This document shows, one piece after another, positions 34,501 through 41,369 of a stretch of 64,000 nucleotides of DNA. The stretch comes from Alphaproteobacteria bacterium. GTDB lineage: Bacteria; Pseudomonadota; Alphaproteobacteria; Sphingomonadales; Kordiimonadaceae. Under the pieces are notes generated by a model. That model had not been told where the DNA came from, did no database searches, and saw only the letters and a list, made by a program, of their open reading frames with translations. The stretch is taken from positions 22,289 through 86,288 of the forward strand of contig JABXIS010000023.1 of NCBI GenBank assembly GCA_013372975.1, read 5' to 3'. Position 1 is the stretch's first letter. Each line of letters begins with the position of its first letter. The position numbers and the translations under genes are program-made.

Positions 34501-34955
34501 ACAACGATGATTTCCTCAAACATCATGTCATCGTCAGCAGATGCATCGCCTGAGGCATTATTTCCGGGCGCCGCCGCTCCTGCCCCGGCTTGCCCCACAT
34601 TTGCCGTGGCAGTCCCGTTCTTTTTTTGGACGACATACACCTTGTCTGAGACCTTGCGATATTCAAGATCACTGCCCGCCAAGATTTTTGCTAGCGCAGC
34701 CTCAATACTCATGGTGCCGGAGATGGCGGGTGACATGGCGCCGTCAGTGAGCGATGGCTCAAACATAATCTGTACAGATGCCTGCTCAGCAAGGGTCAGA
34801 AGCGCGTTTTCGGTTGCCTGCTCTGCTACATTCAAACGCACATCTTCTGCAAGCGCACCTGTGGTCGAAAGAGTAAGCGCAATCGCTGTTGCACCCAAAA
34901 GTCGGCGTGCAGTTTTTTGATATGACTGGTGTTTTCCCTCTAGGCGCATTTTCAT
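31596..34955 (-). CDS. TonB-dependent receptor with STN signalling domain
   Basis: About 1119 residues. A long signal peptide ends near TGALAED. An STN (secretin/TonB short N-terminal) domain follows (NVAEQATENALLTLAEQASVQIMFEP to YRKVSDKVYVVQKK), then a low-complexity Gly/Ala linker, a plug starting EEIIVVGSQIKGARISGS with GVERVEVLRDGAAALYGADAVAGVVN, and a C-terminal beta-barrel ending GRFFYVDISKKF (aromatic last residue). STN domains pass a signal to a FecR-type anti-sigma factor, and fecR and sigma genes lie directly upstream. Ligand inferred from the operon: a peptide with D-amino acids. GGGAGG precedes the ATG at 34955. A sigma-type motif is at 35013-35042. Confidence 0.95.
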   Translation of the reverse strand: MKMRLEGKHQSYQKTARRLLGATAIALTLSTTGALAEDVRLNVAEQATENALLTLAEQASVQIMFEPSLTDGAMSPAISGTMSIEAALAKILAGSDLEYRKVSDKVYVVQKKNGTATANVGQAGAGAAAPGNNASGDASADDDMMFEEIIVVGSQIKGARISGSLPVSVVSTDDIVATGAVSGDELFRSIPQAGFVAFNEGAVGAGVNAARGDVNSINLRALGTGNTLALLNGRRMVLHPGFQTENLVPVVTPNTNTIPTFGVERVEVLRDGAAALYGADAVAGVVNTVLDDDFEGITLRGRYGFAENTGRQDLTLTGKAGFDFNGGATHLAVFGSYYNRNRTPASERDFSATSDRLPLVVGTQWEGDSQFFNSSVNSPFGRFRADERIAELGDDDFHVQPASGDYASSCLLDRGDGVCFDNGTSLENELRFDFDARNTLHSARDRFNFFGILTHEFDSGMEFYSEAAYYHAKSVRHSFQGQVLTAQRFMIPTTAYYNPFGATTLLDGSPNPNRIAGLTDVPDEGYNIEVRNLRPVDAGPRITTVTDQSFRVLGGLRGNWGVWDWDTAVLYSEATTEDLTNNRISMTLFQEAISRNTADAYNPFAGGSLTDLTGVGTNTPNSESTIDSFRIDVSRDGKTTLFLTDFKVSNAELFALPAGDVGFAVGVEARRESFEDDRDDRLDGTITFTDSVTGELVSESDVLGSSPTPDSSGSRWVKSAFAEFSVPLVSPDMDIPLMESLDLQIAGRFEDFDYSGSAFKPKVAAAWTVVDGLMFRGAWSEGFRAPNLVQIFDPGTTRSNSRDDFVICQAQVDAGQIADLGDCSGQGTQSVRTGTEELKNENTTQYNVGVVLQPAAIPGLTLTADYWRVEQSGVVGIFGDQNQIALDLLLRSQGSSNPNVVRDTPDQDLIDLFAQSSLSAAGEIIEVHDPYTNLDDRTVAGYDFALVYNWNADKLGDFRFKFNAAKLSKFQQDAGELGQQLLDAIEAGDLPASVEVTGLGDLREQNGRPDWRFSSSLTWRNANWGAGLFARYVGGFYDTSVDMEVDGETVEYRVDDWFVMNANVSYRFEDGLLDGSRIRVGVNNLFDRDPPLADEYFGFYGSMHSGTGRFFYVDISKKF

Positions 34956-35012
34956 GCGAACCTCCCTTTTCCTCTGCCCGCTAGGGGCGAAATGGAACAA
35001 TGTTTCCAAGGG

Positions 35013-35042
35013 TGATTACGCACTGGGGAAATACTCCCTCCA
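35013..35042 (-). promoter_or_regulatory. Candidate ECF-sigma promoter of the TonB receptor
   Basis: On the minus strand TGGAGGG (35042-35036), 13 bp, then TGCGTAATCA (35022-35013). The same two boxes with the same spacing occur before the ECF sigma gene (36721-36750). GGAGG and CGTAA stand where -35 and -10 elements of ECF promoters are expected, about 58 bp before the receptor ATG. Confidence 0.65.
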
Positions 35043-35058
35043 ATTTTTCATGAAAAAA

Positions 35059-36120
35059 TTACTTTGATGCGAGAGCAATCTCGATCCGGTCATCATAGCG
35101 GGTAACTGAAATCGGCAACATGGCTTCAAGCCCCGCCAAAGCGCCATCAAGGTCATCGTGATGGAACACACCGCTGATGTTCATGACTGCGGCCCGTTCA
35201 TCTTTGATTGTTATTGGCGTTTCTGTATAGCGGCCAAGCTCACCCACCACGGATGCCAGTGACTGATCACTAAATCGCACAACCCCCTGCCGCCAGGACT
35301 GATGGCTCTCGGCATCCGCCACTTCCACTGACCCTACCAGTTCAGCGCTCTTCTCAAACGTTCCGACTGATCCGGCCTCTAGCAGATAATGTTGAAAACC
35401 AACGGCATCGGTCGCTTGCTCTGACGTTGCAAACAGCGTGCGCGCATCTTCTTCAAGCCTTTCAGGCGCAATATTTTCATGCACGGCAACCTTGCCTTCA
35501 ACTACGGCCACAGTCAGCTTCACGCCCTTGCGTTGTACATTGAAACGAGTACCCAAAACCGTCACAGACTGGGAGCCCGCTGTCACGACAAAGGGTCGCG
35601 ATGGATCTTTAGTGACGTCAAAGAAAGCTTCGCCACTATCCAGGATAGCCCGTCGCATATTATCGTTGAAATCCACAAATAGCTTGGTCCCCGTATTGAG
35701 GGTAACAACAGAACCGTCCTCAAGCCTTAACTCACGCGTTTCACCGACACGCGTTGCATAGGCTTCCACTGCCTCATTGCGGGCCTCAGGGTTGTCTGGG
35801 CTTATCAAATTCAAACCAAACACCGAAAGCATCAACATCGCGGCTACGGCCATTGCGGGTCTGAACCATCTGCTAACGATCGAAGCGCGGCGTGCCTGTC
35901 CTCTCGGCGTTACCAATTCATCCATGGCATCTCTGCCAAGCTCGTCCCAAACCTCAAGCATATGGAAATATTCAGCCTGGTGCCGCGCATCTGCTGCAAG
36001 CCACTTTTCAAGAGCTTCTTCATCGGATTGGGATGCATTGCCGGAATAGGCCCGCGCAACCCATTCCGCCGCTGCCTTCCGAATTTCTTCATCCACAATA
36101 TTTTTTTTATTCTTCGTCAC
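35059..36120 (-). CDS. FecR-family anti-sigma/sigma regulator
   Basis: 353 residues. The N-terminal cytoplasmic part has the DUF4880-like helix with WVARAYSG and ALEKWLAADARHQAEYFHMLEVWDEL. One transmembrane helix lies near residue 95 (RPAMAVAAMLMLSVFGLNLI). The periplasmic FecR domain includes TRVGETRELRLEDGSVVTLNTGTKLFVDF and VTAGSQSVTVLGTRFNVQ, and the C-terminus has an STN-like fold. Such proteins receive a signal from a TonB receptor and control the partner ECF sigma factor. It overlaps the sigma gene by 4 bp and lies about 100 bp upstream of the receptor gene. Confidence 0.93.
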   Translation of the reverse strand: MTKNKKNIVDEEIRKAAAEWVARAYSGNASQSDEEALEKWLAADARHQAEYFHMLEVWDELGRDAMDELVTPRGQARRASIVSRWFRPAMAVAAMLMLSVFGLNLISPDNPEARNEAVEAYATRVGETRELRLEDGSVVTLNTGTKLFVDFNDNMRRAILDSGEAFFDVTKDPSRPFVVTAGSQSVTVLGTRFNVQRKGVKLTVAVVEGKVAVHENIAPERLEEDARTLFATSEQATDAVGFQHYLLEAGSVGTFEKSAELVGSVEVADAESHQSWRQGVVRFSDQSLASVVGELGRYTETPITIKDERAAVMNISGVFHHDDLDGALAGLEAMLPISVTRYDDRIEIALASK

Positions 36121-36677
36121 CGATCCAGCTCCTGGCGAAGCGCCAATAATACTCTACAAATATATTTTTCAACAGTGCTTACCGACACTGCGAGGTCGTC
36201 CGCGATTTCGCGATAGCTCTTGTGTTCAAAACGGCTCAACATAAATGCACGACGGTGATGTGCCTTCTGTTGCCTAAGCGTTCTCTCTACCACACCAATA
36301 TTTTGGCGGCCGGATACTTCGCGCTCCGGCGAAATAGCCACCGACAGATCATGATCATCTATGGACTGATGCTTGTCTGCTGCCCTCACCTTGGCTCTAC
36401 GCCCGCGGTCGCGGATAACATTGCTTGCTATCACAAACAGATAACTTCGCACCGTATCTGGGCTTTGGCTAAGGCGCTCAACCAGGTCATCTATCTTGGC
36501 AAGCTTCAGATAGACGTCCTGCAAAACATCTTCCTGGTCATGGGGCGACAATTGCCGCATGCGTAGAAAGCGCCTGAGTGCACTGTCATGCTCAGCAACG
36601 ATTTCTGACAACATACGATCCCGCGCCGAAAACTTGCGGACAGGAAAACGTAATATGTTCGCTTTGGAAACCACCAT
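36117..36677 (-). CDS. FecI-like ECF RNA polymerase sigma factor
   Basis: About 186 residues. Region 2 is visible as LRRFLRMRQLSPHDQEDVLQDVYLKLA and PDTVRSYLFVIASNVIRDRGRR, and region 4 as HRRAFMLSRFEHKSYREIADDLAVSVSTVEKYICRVL with a clear helix-turn-helix. ATG at 36677 follows GGAGAA. The FecR gene overlaps its end, and together with the TonB receptor it forms a cell-surface signalling unit. The same promoter-like motif as at the receptor lies 44 bp upstream, which suggests that the factor drives its own gene, unlike classical FecI. Confidence 0.93.
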   Translation of the reverse strand: MVVSKANILRFPVRKFSARDRMLSEIVAEHDSALRRFLRMRQLSPHDQEDVLQDVYLKLAKIDDLVERLSQSPDTVRSYLFVIASNVIRDRGRRAKVRAADKHQSIDDHDLSVAISPEREVSGRQNIGVVERTLRQQKAHHRRAFMLSRFEHKSYREIADDLAVSVSTVEKYICRVLLALRQELDR

Positions 36678-36720
36678 TTCTCCATGCAAAGTCACAGATT
36701 GCTACACTACCACACAACCA

Positions 36721-36750
36721 TGATTACGCACACGATGCCGACCCCCTCCA
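36721..36750 (-). promoter_or_regulatory. Candidate autoregulatory ECF-sigma promoter
   Basis: On the minus strand TGGAGGG (36750-36744), 13 bp, then TGCGTAATCA (36730-36721), preceded by an A-rich tract. This matches the motif upstream of the TonB receptor in both boxes and spacing. The last box is 44 bp before the sigma ATG. Confidence 0.65.
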
Positions 36751-36790
36751 TTTTTTTTGGAAAGTTGATCAATTGTCTGCACTTGGCGAG

Positions 36791-36816
36791 AGAGCGACCA
36801 CCGGAGTGGTCGCTCT
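36791..36816. terminator. Perfect hairpin after the recombinase gene
   Basis: AGAGCGACCAC (36791-36801) and GTGGTCGCTCT (36806-36816) form an 11-bp perfect stem with a CGGA loop. It lies 12 bp beyond the recombinase stop. No T run follows on the minus strand, so it may be a Rho-aided terminator, or a recombination or protein-binding site. Confidence 0.5.
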
Positions 36817-36828
36817 GAGTGTCTGCTT

Positions 36829-37455
36829 TTAGATTTCCAGCTGCTCCGCAACTTCAAGGGCATCATCAACATCGATACCCAGATAGCGAACAGTGCTTTC
36901 CATCTTCGAATGGCCCAACAGTAGTTGAACTGCCCTCAGGTTCTTTGTCTGTTTGTAAATCAGTGAAGCCTTGGTCTGCCTGAGTGAGTGCGTTCCATAA
37001 CTGCTAGGATCTAGACCGATGTCTCGGATCCACGACTTCAAAGCCCGAGCATATTGTCGCGTGGAGAGATGCCGATTTCGATCGCCCCTGCTGGGAAAGA
37101 GGTAGCCTGAATTCCCCAATCCAGATTTCGTGATCCACTTCAAAATCGATTCCCGAGCTTGTTTCGAAACTTCAAACCGGACCGGGTTGCCTGTCTTTTG
37201 CTGTAGAACCAATGCGCGGTGCTTCACCTCCGATCCGTCACACACATCAGAGACCTTCAGCTTCACCAAATCGCAGGCCCTTAGCTTGCTGTCGATCGCC
37301 AAGTTAAACAGGGCAAGATCACGAACCGCAGCCTTCATCTGCAGGCGAATGCGGATCGCCCAAATCTCCTTCAGTTTGAGAGGTGGCTTTTGCCCAATCA
37401 GCTTTCCCTTGTTCCAGGGCTGATGGAAATTTTCATGTTGAAAGAAGAGTTTCAT
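36829..37455 (-). CDS. Tyrosine-type site-specific recombinase (short integrase)
   Basis: 208 residues, with only a short N-terminal extension before the catalytic domain. Active-site residues are visible: Arg in SKLRACDLVKL, Lys in the beta-hairpin (LQQKTGNPVRF), HSLRQTKASL (HxxR), GHSKMESTVRYLGI with the second His and the nucleophile Tyr. It lacks the usual core-binding SAM-like domain of phage integrases, but this short form occurs as a free-standing family. GGAGACAGATC precedes the ATG. It lies at the border of the D-peptide cassette, beside a 13-bp repeat that recurs at the other border. The element moved by it, if any, is unproven. Confidence 0.88.
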   Translation of the reverse strand: MKLFFQHENFHQPWNKGKLIGQKPPLKLKEIWAIRIRLQMKAAVRDLALFNLAIDSKLRACDLVKLKVSDVCDGSEVKHRALVLQQKTGNPVRFEVSKQARESILKWITKSGLGNSGYLFPSRGDRNRHLSTRQYARALKSWIRDIGLDPSSYGTHSLRQTKASLIYKQTKNLRAVQLLLGHSKMESTVRYLGIDVDDALEVAEQLEI

Positions 37456-37508
37456 GATCTGTCTCCTTTTTGATCAGGAAACGGTCATTCTACTCCTATC
37501 AACTGAGT

Positions 37509-37521
37509 GCGCTTTCTGACC
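37509..37521. repeat. Candidate att-like direct repeat, copy 2
   Basis: GCGCTTTCTGACC, identical to 27166-27178 and in the same orientation. It lies between the recombinase start and the 3' end of the RND transporter gene. Chance repeats of this length are expected in a window this size, so only the position makes it notable. Confidence 0.35.
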
Positions 37522-37552
37522 CTTCGCTGCCATTACCTCTCCGTGACCACCA

Positions 37553-39694
37553 CTATTTTCGCACTCTTCCTTGCGCCAAGAACGGAAAGACAACCAATGC
37601 CAGAAACACCGCAAGCCCGGCACCATAGGCAATCTCCAATCCAAAACGGCGGGACGGTGGAAAATCCGATAGTGCGAAAACCGAAAACCCTATCATGATG
37701 GCCAGGGTGGAAATGACAGCTGGCCAGCTTTGGCTATCCAGTGCAGCACGCCACACCGCCCGTTCTGTCATCGAACTGCCTTTGCCTGCCTCTACATATC
37801 GCCTGGCCGTGACCGTAAGGTGAATCATATCGTCAACGATAAGCCCCAGACAGATATTGATTGCCGGCGAAGAAATAATATCTACCGGGATACCGAAAAC
37901 GCCGAGAGTTCCGAGGACAATTGCAGATATGACGCCTGCACAAACAACCAGCGCAGCAGTAACACGCAAGTTTCGGCTCACACCATAGGCGACACAACCA
38001 AAAATGATCAGCAACATAATGACGCCCACTGTCATGCTGGAAGCCACGGCACTCGCGAGCTCCCCCTGCAGGTAATAAGTGCCACCTGTTATGGTTAGCT
38101 CAAAATCGTGACCCGAAGGGATCTTTTGGATATCCTCCATAATTTCCAAACGAGTTCGTTCTCGTTCACCTTCCCGCATCCTGAGCATGAACAGTGCGTG
38201 CGTACGGTCAGGCGTCACAAAGCTCTTTGCCACGCTCCCAAATTCCGGCTTGGACAGAATGTCGAGCAACCAATCCCAGGGCAGCAGTCCACCCAGCCAG
38301 TGACTGTCCCCCTCCGCCATAATCACGGGTAAGGAAATTACGGATCCAACGGCCTCATGGCTGTCCAGCGCTTTTTGGAGCTGCCACAAAGCCTTGTAGG
38401 ATTCCTCATTGTCCAGTTTTTGAGCAGCTTTACGCCGGACAACAAGTAAAAGAGGATTGCTGCCCCCATTCTCATCTACGTAATAGAGCCCCTTGTGCAA
38501 AGGCGTATCCTCGTCAAAATACGCGAGCAGAGAGGGATCTGTGTTCAAGCGCATGAACCCTGTTCCGCCGATGACAATGGCTCCGAGCAGCGCTGCACCA
38601 ACAATGATTTTCACGCCCAGCCCGCGGCGCGGCAAAAGGGACGCCAATCGCTTGCTGGCGTTACTGGGTTTTACCTTCGACAGACCAAGAAATGCAGGGA
38701 AAATCAGATAGGCACACAAAAGAGCAGCCGCCGCACCAATGGTACCACCTATCCCCAACTCGTTGAGCGGTTTGGCTTCGACGAATATCAAGCTTACAAA
38801 TCCCAGAAGCGTGGTAATACCAGCCCAGAATGAAGCCTTGAATGTGTGCCTCACTGTTGCAGCCAGACGTTCTTCGGTATTGTCTTTTTCAGATTGCACC
38901 CAGTTGGACACCAGAAAAATCACATGGGTCAAGGTCAGGACAAAGATGATCGTACCCAGGTTTGCCGTCAGCACACCAATGGAAATGCCCATAATGCTTT
39001 GAACGGCCAAGGTAAGCATGGCTGCAGAAATACAGGCAATCAAGGCGCCCGCGACAACAGCGAGGGATCGGAATACAAGCAGGAGCACAATTGCGCTGAG
39101 ACCGATAGCACCCAGCGTGAAGCTTTTCATATCAGCTGTGAGGTTGCGCCTGATCTGTTCAACAACATAGGGCAAACCGGAAATCCGGACCTTGAACCAA
39201 GAGGGTTCCTCCGCCGCCGCGGCCAAGTCTTCGACATCGTACACAAGAGCCGAAAAGTCATTTGTGTCAACAAAAGCGATAATGAAACTCGACTCTTCGT
39301 TGTTACCAATCAGTATGCGACGCCAAAGCGGGTTTTCTCGGGCTGTCTTCAGGCTCGACGGCCCCCTTGTAACACTTTGCACTTCTGTAATGCCGTCGAG
39401 GCCGAGCAAGCTCTGTGTCAGGTCATCAATTTTTCCAATATAGCCTTTATCATCCAGTCCCCTTTCGGCAGATATGTTCAGCAAAATCTGTTGCTGGGAA
39501 GGAAAGACATCAGTGACCCGTTTATTGGTGTGATAGATTTCGCTGTCGGATGCAAAGAAGAAGTCCGGTGTAATTTCCGGCTCCAAATCCACATACGTGA
39601 AAAAAGCACACAGGACGGCGGCGACCAGCATGGCCGCAACGCCGCCACGGGTTCGCACAAGCAATTTGAAACCATCTGTGCTGAAGCTAATCAC
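37553..39694 (-). CDS. RND/MMPL-family exporter
   Basis: 713 residues with the RND half-pump topology doubled: TM1 (VAAMLVAAVLCAFFTYV), a periplasmic domain to about residue 190, five helices (AIGLSAIVLLLVFRSLAVVAG onward), then TM7 near residue 350, a second periplasmic domain, and five more helices (INICLGLIVDDMIHLTVTARRY holds the charged motif). It resembles the MmpL/HpnN-like exporters that move lipids or hopanoids. Cargo is not identifiable. Start is GTG with GGAGGGGAAT. It is followed by the recombinase end of the neighbouring cassette and preceded on the same strand by an FNT-family channel gene. Confidence 0.88.
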   Translation of the reverse strand: MISFSTDGFKLLVRTRGGVAAMLVAAVLCAFFTYVDLEPEITPDFFFASDSEIYHTNKRVTDVFPSQQQILLNISAERGLDDKGYIGKIDDLTQSLLGLDGITEVQSVTRGPSSLKTARENPLWRRILIGNNEESSFIIAFVDTNDFSALVYDVEDLAAAAEEPSWFKVRISGLPYVVEQIRRNLTADMKSFTLGAIGLSAIVLLLVFRSLAVVAGALIACISAAMLTLAVQSIMGISIGVLTANLGTIIFVLTLTHVIFLVSNWVQSEKDNTEERLAATVRHTFKASFWAGITTLLGFVSLIFVEAKPLNELGIGGTIGAAAALLCAYLIFPAFLGLSKVKPSNASKRLASLLPRRGLGVKIIVGAALLGAIVIGGTGFMRLNTDPSLLAYFDEDTPLHKGLYYVDENGGSNPLLLVVRRKAAQKLDNEESYKALWQLQKALDSHEAVGSVISLPVIMAEGDSHWLGGLLPWDWLLDILSKPEFGSVAKSFVTPDRTHALFMLRMREGERERTRLEIMEDIQKIPSGHDFELTITGGTYYLQGELASAVASSMTVGVIMLLIIFGCVAYGVSRNLRVTAALVVCAGVISAIVLGTLGVFGIPVDIISSPAINICLGLIVDDMIHLTVTARRYVEAGKGSSMTERAVWRAALDSQSWPAVISTLAIMIGFSVFALSDFPPSRRFGLEIAYGAGLAVFLALVVFPFLAQGRVRK

Positions 39695-39751
39695 ATTCCC
39701 CTCCTGCCTCGCTGGCGGTCAGCTTTGTATTTCCCACCAGCGAACATATCC

Positions 39752-40558
39752 CTATTCCACCTCGCTTCTCACCTGGGCATAGCTCACGAGCGCAAAGATC
39801 GCACTACCTCCAACAATATTGCCGGCCAGGGTGGGCAGGAAGAAGCCGAACACCATCTCTGCCAAGCCAATATGCCCAAGAAACACCAAATGAAACGCCT
39901 CTACCGATCCGGCAACAACGTGTGTAAATTCACCGAGCGCTATCAGCCACGTAAAGAACAGGATCGGCCAGAATTTGCCCGCCCGAACAGTCGGCAGCAC
40001 CCAAACCAGCGCTGCGATCAACCAGCCAGCGGCTATGCCTTTGAAAAACATCTGCGACACACTAAACGCCATCATGTGTTCGCTAACATGTGTGACGCCC
40101 TCGGCAATATCTGGCGAGAGAAATACCGATGACACCGTTGCCAAGGCAAACAGGGCACCCCCTATCAGGTTGGCTAAGAGCACAATCGACCACAACCTCA
40201 GCATATGCCTGACACCAGCCCAAGACCTGCTGGTAATGACAGGCAACAGCGCTGTGATGGTGTTTTCAGTAAACAGCTGCTGCCGCGCCAGAATTACGAT
40301 GAGAAAGCCCGCCGCATATCCGAGAGAGATTATCGGTTTTGAAGAAGCCTCAAAGCCGAGAGCTGTTCCGATTGCTGCCGTTGCAACAACCGAAAATCCA
40401 ATCGAAAGGCCCGCTGCAATCCCTGACCACCATAGAGCTGAAAAACTACGACCAAGCTCTTCCTCGCCTTCGCGCATCACCGCGTCATAGACCTCGGCGG
40501 GGCGTGCAGGTTTATCAATGCCTTCAGGCTTTTCACTAGTATCGGAATTCTTGGGCAT
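39752..40558 (-). CDS. Formate/nitrite transporter (FNT) family channel, YfdC-like
   Basis: About 268 residues with a hydrophilic N-terminus and six membrane segments. The FNT fold is seen in SFSALWWSGIAAGLSIGFSVVATAAIGTAL, NTITALLPVI, NLIGGALFALATV, AAGWLIAALVWVLPTVRAGKFWPILFFTWLIALGEFTHVVAGSVEAF and LAGNIVGGSAIFALVSYAQV. The sequence is nearer to the YfdC branch than to FocA/NirC. It likely conducts small monovalent anions. AGGAGG precedes the ATG at 40558. A terminator of the upstream lipoprotein gene lies just before it. Confidence 0.85.
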   Translation of the reverse strand: MPKNSDTSEKPEGIDKPARPAEVYDAVMREGEEELGRSFSALWWSGIAAGLSIGFSVVATAAIGTALGFEASSKPIISLGYAAGFLIVILARQQLFTENTITALLPVITSRSWAGVRHMLRLWSIVLLANLIGGALFALATVSSVFLSPDIAEGVTHVSEHMMAFSVSQMFFKGIAAGWLIAALVWVLPTVRAGKFWPILFFTWLIALGEFTHVVAGSVEAFHLVFLGHIGLAEMVFGFFLPTLAGNIVGGSAIFALVSYAQVRSEVE

Positions 40559-40581
40559 CACAGCCTCCTGACCAGGGAATG

Positions 40582-40619
40582 AAAACGCCAACCCGTTACT
40601 CAGAACATATGGGTTGGCG
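40582..40619 (-). terminator. Intrinsic terminator after the lipoprotein gene
   Basis: On the minus strand CGCCAACCC (40619-40611) pairs with GGGTTGGCG (40594-40586) around a 16-nt loop, followed by TTTT (40585-40582). It separates the lipoprotein gene from the FNT channel gene. Confidence 0.75.
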
Positions 40620-40648
40620 CCGCTCCGCAGAGCAAAATGGTGGTAAAT

Positions 40649-41164
40649 TTATGAACGGTCGCGAATGGTGTTTGCCAACGTCTGTGCATCATAATAGCGG
40701 CCACCATCTGGCTTCTCGCCATCGCCCATCACAAACTCGAGAATGGTTGCAGTGGACTCTGTGCCGCTCGGGCGGTTTTCAGCATGTGCGCTGTCGATAT
40801 AAGTCGGGCGCGTCACAGTGCGGCAGGTCAATACACCACATTCACGATAGGTCGTTGCATACACCCGTGTCGTTACCATGCCACGGTCTTCGCGCTGCTT
40901 GGACGTTGTGTCACGATCAACCACTTCAAACCAATCGTAACCGTTTTGGAGCGTAATTTCAGAAGCACGCAACAATGCATAATCACGGGCTTTTTCCGGG
41001 TTATCACCACGCGACTTGTAAACAACACGATAGCGCTCATCACCTAGTGCGGTCTCGTAATATCCATAGTCGCCTTTGGAATCTGCGGCCATGTAGTTAT
41101 CGCCAGATGACGCACAGGCAGCCAACAGCAAAGCAGATGGGATTAAATATCTAGCGGTCTTCAT
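40649..41164 (-). CDS. CC0125/CC1285-like lipoprotein
   Basis: About 171 residues. The lipobox LLLAAC (Cys near residue 17) marks lipid attachment after a short signal peptide. The body has a pattern seen in an uncharacterised alphaproteobacterial lipoprotein family: YRVVYKSRGDNPEKARDYALLRASEITLQNGYDWFEVVDRDT, followed by a Cys pair in RECGVLTCRTVTRP that may form a disulfide. Function unknown. ATG at 41164 follows AGGAGGCGAAA. It has its own terminator, so it is a single-gene unit in the stress cluster. Confidence 0.8.
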   Translation of the reverse strand: MKTARYLIPSALLLAACASSGDNYMAADSKGDYGYYETALGDERYRVVYKSRGDNPEKARDYALLRASEITLQNGYDWFEVVDRDTTSKQREDRGMVTTRVYATTYRECGVLTCRTVTRPTYIDSAHAENRPSGTESTATILEFVMGDGEKPDGGRYYDAQTLANTIRDRS

Positions 41165-41250
41165 TTTCGCCTCCTTCGGCATTCAAATAAATCATGATCA
41201 AACTACGAAGGAGTTAGTGAATTCTCGATATGGTTGATGCGACATTGGTA

Positions 41251-41280
41251 TAAAGAGCCCATAAAAACCCATGCTCTTTA
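41251..41280. repeat. Inverted repeats before the MscS gene
   Basis: TAAAGAGC (41251-41258) and GCTCTTTA (41273-41280) form a perfect 8-bp inverted repeat. A second one, GTTTGCC / GGCAAAC, lies at 41328-41351, about 20 bp before the MscS ATG. They may be operators or a structured leader. Confidence 0.35.
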
Positions 41281-41369
41281 TGGACAATTTATAGCGATCT
41301 TGGGGCAACCGTCTCTCGCTCTGACATGTTTGCCAATATTATCAGGCAAACCTTTTGGGAGCATGACCG

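Noticed and set aside
38846..40132. Open frame of 428 codons on the plus strand
   Set aside because: It is antisense to the RND exporter and FNT channel genes, both with clear membrane topology. The product is rich in His, Gln and Arg and has no domain.
41192..41206. TTGAT-CATG-ATTTA before the lipoprotein gene as an FNR site
   Set aside because: Only one half-site is good; kept as a chance match.
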